Shown here piece by piece: positions 52,722 to 63,060 of a stretch of 64,000 nucleotides of DNA; the stretch's first letter is position 1, and every line of letters begins with the position of its first letter. This DNA is from Plotosus lineatus (taxonomy: Eukaryota; Chordata; Actinopteri; Siluriformes; Plotosidae). The position numbers and the translations under genes are program-made. The DNA lies in the NCBI GenBank assembly GCA_024760905.1, contig CM045729.1:82480050-82544049 (forward strand), written 5' to 3'. Under the pieces are notes generated by a model that was given only the letters and a program-made list of their open reading frames with translations, was not told the origin of the DNA and did not search any database.

Positions 52722-54288
52722 GGTCTGAGGGCATGCGCTGCGTCCACAAGCCACCTCCGCTCATCCGGCCGTCTCCTGGCGAATGACCAGGCCTGCGAAG
52801 TGCCCACAACCCCGGCAGGGCAGCCCTCAGCTGCGACAACCATGTGGCACGCGGTCGTCCCCGCGATCGGCTCCAGCCTTTATGATCCCGAACGGACAGG
52901 ATCTGGGTGTGCTTGGTCCGAAAGGCGGGAAATGCGCCAAGTGCCCTGAGCAGCGCAGCTGTTTCTCACGGATCAAGCAGGTGATTCTGACCATCCCCGC
53001 ATTCTCGAGCACTTTCTGGTTGGTAACAAAGAACCAGAACCAGAGGGAACCAGAGGTATCCGAAGATGCGGCAAAGGGAAGTTGTAAGAAAGGCACTCGG
53101 AATTTCGTCCGCCTGCTCAGAAACCTCGACCGCCACACGGTCCTGTTCAGCGAGTCCTTCACCCCATCGGCTTAGACCAAGTCGACGATTGATCTCGGCC
53201 CTGCAATCAGTGGAACGATAAACCACACTGACAAGGTAAGAGAAAGACTCCATGATCTCTCCTCTTTTACCACCCACAGCAATCGAGCAGCATCCAAGAG
53301 GTCACCGACAGCCTGGATCTTGGTTTTGAGCCAGGAGACTCGCAAGCCAAGCGGGTTCCACTCCTCACTCAACGAACAGAGAGTCTCCGTCAGGATATCC
53401 ACGATTACTGCGTCAGAGGCAAAGTCCAGATCAGTCATCCGAACCTCACCGAACGAGCAGGCCAATCCACCCGATACCGAAGTCATGATCCAGTCTTTTG
53501 CAGCAGGGAATTGAGTGGGGGTGTCTCGACCGAAAGGAAGTCAGAGGTGGAGCCCCCACACCTCACAGCACTCTCTGTCCCAGAATACAGCGACGATATC
53601 AGCCGGACCAGAGCCGACGGGATGCCACGTCGACGACATGTGCCCCAGAGGGCCTCCCTGATCCACTGCGTCGAACGCCTTGCGAAAATCTATTTCGGCG
53701 GCAAGGAACCCCCTGTCAAACTCCCACAACCACAAGCGCTCGGATCGGATGTGGAGCGCAGGGATGCGGTCACCGGGAGACCTCTTTTGTTGTGAACCCA
53801 GCACTCGAAGCTGCTGACAGATCCTGTCCAAGGAGAATCCGTGCGAAGACCTTGCCCAAAACTGAGAGGAGAGTGACCCCCCCGGTAACTGTTGCAGTCT
53901 CGGGTATCACCCTTCCCCTTCCAGATCGGGACAACAATGCCCCATTTCCAGTCAGTTGGGATCACACCAGTGCGCCATGAACAAACAGCACCTTCCATGC
54001 AGCAACCTGAGGACGGCCTCACCGCCCGCCTTGAGCATGACCACGTGGATATCACAAACTCCCGCAAATTTGCGATCCGCCAGGTGTCACACCGCCCTCC
54101 GAGTTTCCTCAAGAGTTGGCAGGTCGCAGCTTTGGGGAGGGTCGGCAACCAGAGTTTCAGCATTTCCAAAGGCCAGGCTCCAGGCGGGATGGTCAGAACG
54201 ATACAACTGAACAAAGTACTCGGCCCAAGCAGAACTCACTTCCGATTCCTCAGTAAGCACACTACCGTCTGCAGCGTTCACCGTCTGA
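52722..54288 (-). mobile_element. Family D LINE (copy D5), RT to C-terminus
   Basis: Minus strand from the linker (DGSVLTEESEVSSAWAEYFVQLY near 54200-54270; NLREFVISTWSC near 54030-54070) through WRTGVIPTDWKWGIVVPIWKGKGDTRDCNSYRG (53850-53970), IRSERLWLWEFDRGFLAA near 53690-53745, DLDFASDAVIVDILTETLCSLSEE near 53370-53450 (FADD is FASD) and ITCLIREKQLRCSGHLAHFPP to the C-terminal RRRPDERR end near 52760. Overlapping frames show many indels. Confidence 0.75.
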
Positions 54289-54870
54289 CATTAGATGATG
54301 CAGTGGTTGCCTTGAGGATATTAATAGAAAAGTACAGAAAAGGTCAGAAGGAGCTGCATTGTGCCTTTGTGAATCTTGAGAAAGCATATGACAGGGTGCG
54401 GAGAGAGGAACTTTGGGATTGCATGAGAAAGTCTGGAGTGGCAGAGAAGTATGTTAGAGTGGTGCAGGACATGGATGAGAGATGTAAGACAGTGGTGAGG
54501 TGAAGGTGGGACTTCATCAAAGGGTCAGCTCTTGGCACCTTCTTGTTTGCTATGGTGATGACACACGACAGCTGACAGACGAGGTTAGGCAATAATCTCC
54601 ATGGACTATGATGTTTGCAGACAATATTGTGATCTGCAGTGAGAGCAGAGAACAAGTGCAGGAAAACCTAGAGAGGTGGAGGTATGTCCTGGAAAAGAGG
54701 GGAAATAAGATTTGCCTCAGTGGGACAGAATACGTGGAAATGCCAAAGACCCACCAGGAACGGTGAGTTATACAAGGAGCAGAGATAAGGAAGGTGAGGA
54801 TTTCAAGTACTCAGGCTCAACAATCCAGGGCAATGGAGAATGTGGAAAAGAGGTAGTACCAATTAGTAGG
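54289..54870 (+). mobile_element. Family A LINE (copy A11), RT core
   Basis: Plus strand: LDDAVVALRILIEKYRKGQK, CAFVNLEKAYDRVRREELWD (the first RT Asp is Asn: FVNLEKA), a frameshift near 54502, then FADN at 54614-54625 in place of FADD, ESREQVQENLERWRYVL and a thumb that ends GECGKEV. The switch to A12 is at about 54858. Two catalytic Asp positions are altered. Confidence 0.78.
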
Positions 54871-55656
54871 TATAGGTAGTACCCAAAGTACCATTGCTCT
54901 TGAAGCCAAAGTGCTTAAAATCCTCCACCATCTTTATTCTTCTTCTTCTGCTCCCGACAACTTCACCGTTTCTCTTGGGTCCTTGTTGTTCACACACATG
55001 TAACCTTCCTGACTCACCTTCATTCCCCTCCTTTCCAGGGCACACCTCCACTTCTCCAGATTTTCCTCTACTTGTTCTCTATCTCATTTCAAATCACAAT
55101 GTCATCATCAACTTTATCTCTCTTTATTTGCCACACTCTGCACCCTTGTTCTTAAAAATGGGCACAAGCACACTTTTCCTCATTCGTTTGGCATCTGCTC
55201 ACTTTCCAAGACCTTGTTGAATCTTGTCAGAAAATCTACTGCGACCTCAACTGGTGTGTCATCACGACCAACTGCCACGCTTCATCCTCTTCAATGCCCC
55301 CTCACTTCACCATGACCAACCTTTGCTACTTCCTTGTCCTCAACGGTACCCCCCTTCTGCTCTCTTTTTTTCTCTCTCATTTTCCTTATTCATCAGCTCT
55401 TCAAAATACTCTTTCAATCTTTCCAGCACATTTCTGTCATCAGTCATATTTCCCTCTCTGTCCTTAATCACTCTAACTTGCTGCAGTCTTTCCCATCTCT
55501 ATTTCTCTGCTGTGCTAACTTGTATAAATAATTTTCTCCCTCCTTACTGTCCAACCTGTCATACAAGTCATCATCCGCCCTCTGGTTGGCCTTTGACACC
55601 GCGACCTTCGCCTTACGCTGTGTCTCCCTGTACTCCTGTTTTCTCTTTTCGGTCTG
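54871..55656 (-). mobile_element. Family A LINE (copy A12), opposite to A11
   Basis: Minus strand starts at the element position where A11 stops: VEDFKHFGFKSNG near 54893-54935, with A11 ending YSGSTIQGNGECGK. It then covers a thumb piece and fingers/linker (PTLVPIF-like near 55150-55185; DDLYDRLDSKEGENYLYKLAQQRNRDGK near 55490-55580) and ends at about 55656 against D6. Internal deletion of the palm. Confidence 0.72.
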
Positions 55657-56962
55657 CTTGGCGGAGGCATTGCGGCCTTCTGCTGGCGGCTTCTGGTGGC
55701 GGCTACTGCGGCTTCTGGTGGCGACTCTGAAGATCCGCTTCAAGCGCCCTGAGAAAGTCCTGGCTCGTCAAATGCGATTTGACAGAAGCCGACTCAGGGA
55801 CCCTGATGTGGCTTCGGAGTTCGCCAGTGGGTTTCGGGAATCCCTGGAGGATCTGAACGTGGGCTCTGGCACGGAGGTTCTTTGGACGGGTTTAATCAAC
55901 TGCATTCTGCAGGTGTGGCTGCATCTTTGGGTCGCCGAGACACCGGAAATAGCCATCTCCTCTCAGACCATCGACGTCATCGAGAAAGCAAGACAGGCTC
56001 GATTCGACAGCAGAGTTGGTCTGACCAGTGGACCTGAAGCGCGAAGCCGTCAAGGCGATGCGAAGAGATCGGGAGGCTGCGGTTTGCGATCTCTGTGAGA
56101 ATGTCGAGGGGGACTTGGATTTGAGCGAGTCTTGCTCGGCTTACAGGGCGTATGTCCCCGAGGCTGTGACCTGACAAGTCTTGAAGAAACTCGGAGGGCG
56201 GTGTGGCACCTGGCGGATGGCAAATCTGCAGGAGTTTGTGGTATCCACGTGGAAATGCTTAAGGCGGGCGGTGAGGTGGTTCTTGTGTGCTCCGTGTGGA
56301 GCACTGGTGTTATCCCAACTGACTGGAAACGGAGCATTGTTGTCCCGATCTGCAAGGGGAAGGGTGATACCCAAGAATGCAACAGTGACCGGGGGGGCAC
56401 TCTCCTCTCAGTTTTGGCAAGGTCTTCGCACGGATTCTACTGGACAGGATTCGTCAGCAGCTTCTCGCGCACCAACGCCCTTAAAAAGTCTTGGTTCACC
56501 CCAAAGAAGTCGAGTCTCCATCCGATCCGAGCGCTTGCGGGAGTTTGACAGGGGGTTCCTTGCCGCCTATATAGATTTTCGCAAGGCGTTCGACTCAGTG
56601 GGAGGCCCTCTGGGGCATACTTCGTCTTCGTGGGATCCCGTCGGCTCTGGTCCGGCTGATATCGTCGCTGTATTCTGGGACAGAAAGTGCTGTGAGGTGT
56701 GGGGGGCTCCACCTCTGACTTCCTTTCTGTCCAGATACCCCACTCTATGTTCAGTACTGCAAAGGACTGGATCATGACATCGGGTGGATCAGCCTGCTCG
56801 TTCGATGAGGTTCGGATGACTGATGTGGACTTTTCCGCTTTGCCGCGAGAGTCAGCTGCGCTACTATGGGCACCTGGCGCGTTTCCCGCCTTCGGACCAA
56901 GCAAACCAGATCCTGTCTGTTCGGGATCCTTCGGGCTGGAGCCGATCGCGGGGACGACATTT
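55657..56962 (+). mobile_element. Family D LINE (copy D6), plus strand
   Basis: The only plus-strand D. KIRFKRPEKVLARQMRFDRSRL at 55728-55795 and VASEFASGFRESLEDLNVGSG (linker), then EKARQARFDSRVGL, CDLTSLEETRRAVWHLADGKSAGVCGIHVEMLKAGGE near 56167-56275, STGVIPTDWKRSIVVPICKGKGDTQECNSDRGG near 56303-56395, DRGFLAAYIDFRKAFDSVGG near 56547-56605, then deletions, and a C-terminal RQLRYYGHLARFPPSDQANQI-like region near 56845-56905. Frame 55586-56098 is open for 170 codons. Confidence 0.75.
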
Positions 56963-58445
56963 CCCTTTCTGTCCTTAATCACTCGAACTTGCTGCACATC
57001 CTTCCCATCTCCAGTTCTCTGTTGTGCCAACTTGTATGAATCATTTTCTCCCTCTTTCCAACCGAGCAGACAGGTCATCATACTCTGTTTGGACAATACC
57101 TTCGCCTTACACTGTGTCTCCCTGTGCTCTTGTTTACTCTCTTCGATCTCTGTCCCACTTAGCTTAACCTCTTCCTTTTACACCCTCCTGCATTTCCACA
57201 TTCCACCACCAAGTCTCCTTCTCTCCTCTCCTTCCAGATGACACACCAAGTATTCTGTTTCCCTGATAACATTAGCTGTAGTTGTCCAGTCATCTGGAAG
57301 CACTTCCTGACCACCCAAAGCCTGTTTCAACTCCTCCTAAAGACAACACTCCTCTTTTTTCAACTTCTACCACTTTGTCTTCTGCTCTGCATTTGCTTTC
57401 CTCACCTTCCTTACTATCAGCGGCATCCTGCATACCACCATCCTATGCAATTTGGCAACAGTCTCACCTGCGACTACTTTACAGTCACTGACTTCCTTCA
57501 AATTACATCGCCTGCACAAGATGTCGTCTTCTCGTGTGCTCCTTCCTCTGCTAATAATAATAATAAGTAACCCTCTGCTCCGTCTCTTCTGGAAGAAAGT
57601 ATTTACCACAGCCATTTCCATCCTTTTTGCAAAAACCAACATATGTCCTTCTGCGTGCCTGTCCTGAATACCAAACCTGCCCATCACTTCCTCGTCCCCT
57701 CAGTTTCCTCCATGTCCGTTGAAGTCTGCCCCAATGATTACTCTTTCATCTTTGGGGGGGGGGGGGGGGATTCTGCATCACTTTATCGAACTCACTCCAG
57801 AATCTCTCCTTCTCTTCTTACTCACATCCTGCCTGTGGGGTCTGAGCACTAACAACATCGGACATCATGCCTTCAATTTCTAACGTGAGACTCATCACTC
57901 TGTCTGACACTATTTTCACAGAACATTACTCGAGAATGTCTGTCTCGAAGAACATTCCTGACAAACTCCTTCAAGATGACTCCATTTCTCTTTCCACCCA
58001 CACCATGAAAAAACAGCTCCTCATCTTCTAGCCTTGCTACCTTTTCACGTGGTTTCCTGAACAAACAGTCCTTCAAATGCACCTTCCTCCTCTGCCTCAT
58101 GTCAGCCAGCTCTCCACCTTTTCCTGTCACAGTTCCAACATTCAAAGTCCACACTTTATGTTCGAGACTCATGCCTTTCCTCTTCTCTCACTGCCGACGG
58201 ACACGCGACGTCTTCGACCAACAGAAGTCCAATTTCCACCAGCACCCGGTTGGTGAACAGCACTGATGGCGGTTGTTGTTAACCCGGGCCTCAACCGCTC
58301 CGGTATTAATTTTCTTGATATGATTCGCAAGTTTTATTTGGCATTTGTTTTACGCCGGATGCCCTTACTGACGCAACCCTCTGCATTTATCCAGGCTTGG
58401 GACCGGCATGAGAGAGACACTGGCTTGTACCCCTCCCTCACGGCT
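56963..58445 (-). mobile_element. Family A LINE (copy A13), 5' part
   Basis: Minus strand: linker (QRTGDGKDVQQVRVIKDRKGN near 56960-57025), WWNVEMQEGV-like near 57190, KANAEQKTKW (57367-57400), DDILCRRCNLKEVSDCKVV (57470-57530), endonuclease pieces to 58150 (TLNVGTVTGKGGELADMRQRRKV), and 5'UTR to about 58445. A G-run of about 15 (57755-57769) breaks the endonuclease. Confidence 0.75.
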
Positions 58446-58605
58446 GCATTATATACAATATATACAGTATATAGTGTATGTGTGTGTGATTTGTGTGTGT
58501 GTGTGTGTGTGTGGGTGTGTGTGTGGGTGTGTGTGTGTGAGAGAGAAAGAGAGAGTGTGTATGTGTGTGTATACATGTGTGTGTGTGTGTGGGGGGGTCA
58601 AAGTG
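58446..58605. repeat. GT-rich microsatellite between A13 and E4
   Basis: TATATACAGTATATAGTGTATG then GT repeats (58470-58590) with a GAGA insert and a G-run. Same position and flank as the spacer at 48416-48600. Confidence 0.9.
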
Positions 58606-59501
58606 TGATGCGTAAAGTGTGGTTGGAGTGGTCGTATTAGTTGTGCTTGTCACATCTCACTTTCAACAAACACCGCTGGCTCGCAGCTTGCCTGTGAAAA
58701 AGGGGAGCAGTGTGAGTAAGTCTCTCCTTGCCAGTACGTAGCCTCTCCACCATCAAGGCCCATGTCGTGCCTCTTCGCGGCGCCACATGGTCACTGAGCA
58801 CCTTGCGGACTCAGGCTGAACTTCTGGGGACTCGCAGAAGGTTTGGCACCCAGACATGCGGCATATGCAGGCCCACCGGCGGTGGCCCATGACCCAAATC
58901 CCCAACTATGGGTAAAATAGTCAAACTGCCTTGTGGATTCCCTTGGTTGGGAGAAGGCTAAGGAGTAAACCCTACAGAAATCCGGCGTGGAGCCCCGAAA
59001 GCAATTAGTCTGAGGATTCCCCTCCCTTCTGGCAACTCCTGCAGCTGCGCTGGTACCAAATTGTACTGGATCTTCCTTTCCTTTGGATGCTATCAGCATG
59101 GCTGAGAGGGGGGACTTGACGTCTGGGCAGCCCAAGTTCTCCATAGTTATCACTCACGCTCGTCGCGCACTCCAGTGTTGATGCAGGACTTCGGCTCAAC
59201 ACGGGAAGTAGCAGTTTCAGGTTAAAAGCTCAATCCGATTGGTGTAGGATACGGGCGCCTTGGGCTACTTCTGACAGATGGAGATGGATGTCTCACTGGA
59301 CAGCTACCACCCGCTCCAAGCTGGGCCGTCCCCATCCAGTAAGGTGCTGTCCCGCCACAGCTCGCCTGCCTTGCTGGGTGCGTAGGGCTTAGGGACTGAC
59401 CATCCCGACAAGCAAGCTGTAAATTCTGCACCAGGAAGAAAAAAACGGTTAAATACAAAGACTCCAGCTCTTCGACTAGCAAGCTGGAACGTACAGACTA
59501 T

Positions 59502-59870
59502 GTGTTCTGGACTAACAAGTATCTTCAGCAAATTGACGATGCCCGCAAGACTGCAGTCATCAACCATGAACTGACACGTCTGAATATCAACATTGCTTGT
59601 CTACAAGAAACAAGCTTGGCTGATAGTGGTCCTATCAAAGAGGCCAACTACACCTTCTACTCACAGGGTCTGCCACAAGACGATGCGAGACTGCATGGTG
59701 CAGGTTTCACTGTGAAGAACTCGCTGACCAGTGGATCAGACAGAATCCTCACTTTACGGCTCTCTACAACTGCAGACTTTGTAAATCTCCTCAGCATCTA
59801 TGCACCAACACTCCCAGAGGCCAAGAACCAGTTTTACGATTTCCAGGATCCCCAGCACCGAAGGACTTGA
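59502..59870 (+). pseudogene. E4 endonuclease, first half
   Basis: 122 open codons. INHELTRLNINIACLQETSLAD (residues 20-41) carries the catalytic Glu in QET, GAGFTVKNSL is near 66-75, LTLRLSTTADFVNLLSIYAPT near 83-103. The frame stops where GDFNA should follow. The second half (DALVRADCDTWPSCLGHHGIGR) is in another frame from 59867, with GDFN lost. The LDLILTRR and D-H region follows at about 60080. Confidence 0.82.
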
Positions 59871-60860
59871 CCTACTTCAATGCTCTGGTGCGTGCCGACT
59901 GTGACACCTGGCCTTCCTGCCTTGGTCACCACGGCATCGGCAGGATGAATGAGAATGGACAGAGATTGTTGGAACTGTGCTGCCATCATGGCCTGTGTGT
60001 AACAAATACATACTTCAAGTGCAAAGACTGCCACAAAGTATCCTGGAAACACCCCACATCTTGCCACTGGCATCAGCTAGACCTTATCCTCACCAGGCGC
60101 ACGGATCTTGAGCAGCGTTCTCCACACGAGAAGTTTTCATACCGCAGACTGTGACACAAACCACACCCTCGTTGGAAACAGGATAAGGTGGACAACAAAG
60201 AGGATCCATCACTCCAAAATAAAGGCCTCCCACACATCAACACCTGCTCCTCAGGGGATCACCAGTCATGACACAGTCAAGGAGAAGTTGGCTTTGCAAA
60301 CTTCTGGCAAAGACATCAATGGCAAGTGGAGCTTCCTGAGAGATACTATCTACACAGCAGCCCTCACCGCATTTGGGAAAAAGGAGCATCGGAGTGGAGA
60401 CTGGTACGAGGCTCAATGGGAAGAGATGCAGCCTGTGACAGAAGCCAAGAGGGAAGCCCTCCGAGCATACACGCAAAACCCCAGCATTCGTACTCTGGAC
60501 ACCTTCAAAGCTGCACGAAACGAGGCCCAGCAGACAGCCCGCTGCTGTGCAAACAACTTCTGGCTGAACCTCTGCAGCAAGTCCAGATGGCAGCTGACAC
60601 TGGCAATGCAATGGCCATGTACAATGTCATCAAGCGAACTACTGGCCCAACCACAATTAAGACTGCACCCCTCAAGACCAATACCGGGGAGGTGATTACG
60701 GACCAAGGCAAGCAGCTTGAACGCTGGGTGGAACATTACCTGGAGTTGTCCGCAACCAAGAATGTGGTGACCAATGCAGCATTAAATGCCCTACCCAACA
60801 CCTGTCATGCAGGATCTGGCTTACCTGCTTTCAGTCGACGAACTGGGCAAAGCCATTGAT
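59867..60860 (+). pseudogene. E4 endonuclease end and linker
   Basis: Frames 59867-60154, 60108-60695 and 60326-60859 together cover GRMNENGQRLLELCCHHGLCVTNTYF, the LTRRTD region, then TSGKDINGKWSFLRDTI and MAADTGNAMAMYNVIKRTTGP, NTGEVITDQGKQLERWVEHY. Each is intact but joined to the next only by frameshift. E3 carries nearly the same sequence (about 50050-50780). Confidence 0.8.
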
Positions 60861-60995
60861 TGACTGGCCTGTGGAAAAGCCCCTGGAAAGGGTGACATAC
60901 CCTCTGAAGTCTTGAAGAGTGGCAAGCCAGCACTCTTGCAGCACCTCCATGAGCTGCTGTGCTGATGCTGGAAGGAAGGGTTCATTCACTAGGAC

Positions 60996-61499
60996 ATGCG
61001 CAATTCAAACATTGTAACCCTCTACAAAAACAAGGGCGACCGCAGTGACTGGAACAGCTACCGTGGCATCTCCCTCCTTAGCATCATAGGGAAAGTCTTT
61101 GCTCGTGTTGTCCTTACTCGCCTTCAGATTCTTGTTTCCCTGGTGTACCCAGAATCGCAGTGTGGTTTCAGGGCAGGCCGATCCACAGTCAAAATGATCT
61201 TCTCACTTCGTCAACTGCAAGAGAAGTGTCGGTTCAGCCTCCTGCAGAAGATTGGATGTCCTCAAAAGTTACTCCAAATCGTGACCTCCTTTCACGAGGA
61301 CATGCACAGCACAGTCTGCTTCAATGGTAGGACTTCTGAAGCCTTTCCAGTGAGCAATGGTGTGAAGCAAGGCTGCATCCTAGCGCCGAAACTCTTTGGG
61401 ATATTCTTCTCGATGCTTCATCAGTATGCCTTCTCTGATAGTGAGGAAGGGATCCATATCCACACCAGATCAGATGGAAAATGGTTCAACCAAGCTTGA
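60996..61499 (+). pseudogene. E4 reverse transcriptase
   Basis: 167 open codons: NIVTLYKNKGD at 4-14, SYRGISLLSIIGKVFARVVL near 21-40, PESQCGFRAGRSTVKMIFSLRQLQEKC near 52-78, then directly FSLLQKIGCPQKLL and GVKQGCILAPKLFGIFFSML near 124-143. About 25 residues with the DLTKAFD Asp are deleted in frame, and FADD is also gone downstream. The polymerase is catalytically dead despite the open frame. Confidence 0.82.
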
Positions 61500-61672
61500 C
61501 GCTGCGCTAAGACGAAGGTGAGGCTGGTCTTCAAGAGCTCGTCAATTGCCTTTCCCATGCCTTAATGAAATCGGACTGACCATCAGCCTGAAGAAGACAA
61601 ACATCCTGGCTCAGGGCACAAATACAGTCCATGTTTTTATGTTGACGTTTATCAACATAAATAACATGCACC

Positions 61673-62376
61673 TTGACGTCGTGGACTCCTTCACCTACCA
61701 CTATCACCAACACTCTGTCTCTTGACACAGAGATCTCATGCAGAATCGGGAAAGCCGCCGCAGTGATGTCCAAACTGAACAAGCATGTTTGGAGTAACAC
61801 CCAGGTAACGGAGAAAACCAAGCTACATGTCTACCAGGCCTGTGTACTCGGCACACTCCTTTATGGCAGTGAGGCCTGGTCCACATACGCTGGTCAGGAA
61901 AAGCGGCTCAACAGCTTCCACCTCCGCTGTCTCAGGCGTCTGCTCCAGAAAAATGGCAAGACAAAGTAACCAACACTGAGGTACTACAGCGTGCCAAGTC
62001 TGCTCGCACTGCTGAGCCAGAGACGACTTAGGTGGTTGGGTCACGTACAGCGAATGGACGAGGGGCGCATCCCTAAAGACATGTTGTATGGAGAACTGAG
62101 TGAGGGTTCCCGCCGCACAGGAAAACCACAGCTTCGGTACAAGGACGTGTGCAAGCGGGACATGAAATTATCTGGCATTTACATCAACACCTGGGAAGGC
62201 ACTGTTGAAAAACACCAGCTCTGGAAGACCACTGTCAACGAGGGGGTCAACAAAGCTGAAACTAACAGAATAAACAAGCGAGCTGAGAAAAGAACAAAGA
62301 GGAAAGAAGGGGCAGCCCCCATGGCACCTCAAAGCCCTTTTGTATGCAGTAATTGTTTAAGAAACTGTCACTCTAG

Positions 62377-62377
<1 letters not shown>
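61673..62377 (+). pseudogene. E4 C-terminal domain with Cys/His cluster
   Basis: Frames 61673-61969 and 61991-62449: ISCRIGKAAAVMSKLNKHVW, LGTLLYGSEAWSTYAG, then QRRLRWLGHVQRMDEGRIPK, RTGKPQLRYKDVCKRDMK and a basic stretch KRTKRKEGAAPMAPQ before CSNCLRNCHSR. In E2 this cluster continues with further His and Cys, suggesting a short zinc-binding finger at the ORF2 end. The function is inferred. Confidence 0.78.

Positions 62378-62435
<58 letters not shown>
62378..62435. repeat. (TA)n microsatellite
   Basis: About 28 TA units starting exactly where family E coding similarity stops. Confidence 0.97.
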
Positions 62436-62447
62436 TGTATAGTATAT

Positions 62448-62481
62448 AGTGTGTGTGTGTAGTGTGTATGTGGCAAAGATA

Positions 62482-62520
<39 letters not shown>

Positions 62521-62555
62521 TGTGTGTGTGTGTGTGTGTGTGTGGGTGTGAGAGA
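62448..62555. repeat. (GT)n microsatellite
   Basis: Two GT arrays (62449-62472 broken, 62486-62550) separated by TGGCAAAGATAGTC. Confidence 0.95.
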
Positions 62556-63060
62556 CAGAACCCTGACATAAAATCCGGAGTGGAGCCCTGTCGGTGGTTA
62601 GAAGGCATATCTTGTCCCTTTCCGGCAATTCCTGCACTCTCGATGAGTCTCCAACTTTCTTGACTCTGTCTTGTCGTGGGATCAGGCTCATCAGGACGAG
62701 AGAGTGAGGCTGGTGCTGCCCAAGCCTCCTTCACTTTAATCCAAGTTCAGCGCAAGTCATGGCAACACCACTATGGACAACCCTTTACACTCAAAGTCCT
62801 GTGGCGATGGAGGAATGGAGAAGCAGCAGGTGCGGAATCACTGGAAGCTGTAGCTGCAATCCTGCACACAGGCAGCTCAGACCATATGGTCGTTCTTCTC
62901 TGATCGGGACAGCAGGGAAGTTCGGCAGCCCCCTGAGCAACCAGGCAGCCCGATTTAGGATAGCTCTGCCTGCCTTTGTAGTCTGAGCACAGAGCTAGAA
63001 AATGTGCTCTAAACATAGCCTGTTCCACAACCACATGGCCAGCATCTTGCGGTCGAAATC
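62556..63060 (+). mobile_element. Family F LINE, 5' region
   Basis: AAATCCGGAGTGGAGCCC (62571) resembles AAATCCGGCGTGGAGCCC of the E 5' region (48857, 58978), so E and F share a related leader. No intact ORF here. Confidence 0.6.

Larger units (their letters stand above)
58606..62377 (+). mobile_element. Family E LINE (copy E4), most complete
   Basis: Spans 5' region, endonuclease, linker, RT and C-terminus in order. It shares its 5' start (ATTAGTTGTGCTTGTCAC at about 58636) with E3 (48570). RT has a deletion between LQEKCR and FSLLQKIGC that removes the first catalytic Asp, and a second that removes FADD (near 61520). The C-terminus (YGSEAWSTYAGQEKRLNSFH, RLRWLGHVQRMDEGRIP, then MAPQSPFVCSNCLRNCHSRV) is present. 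It ends in a TA repeat. Confidence 0.85.

Noticed and set aside
59502..62377. E4 as an active LINE.
   Set aside because: The RT lacks both catalytic Asp blocks by deletion and the ORF needs several frameshifts.
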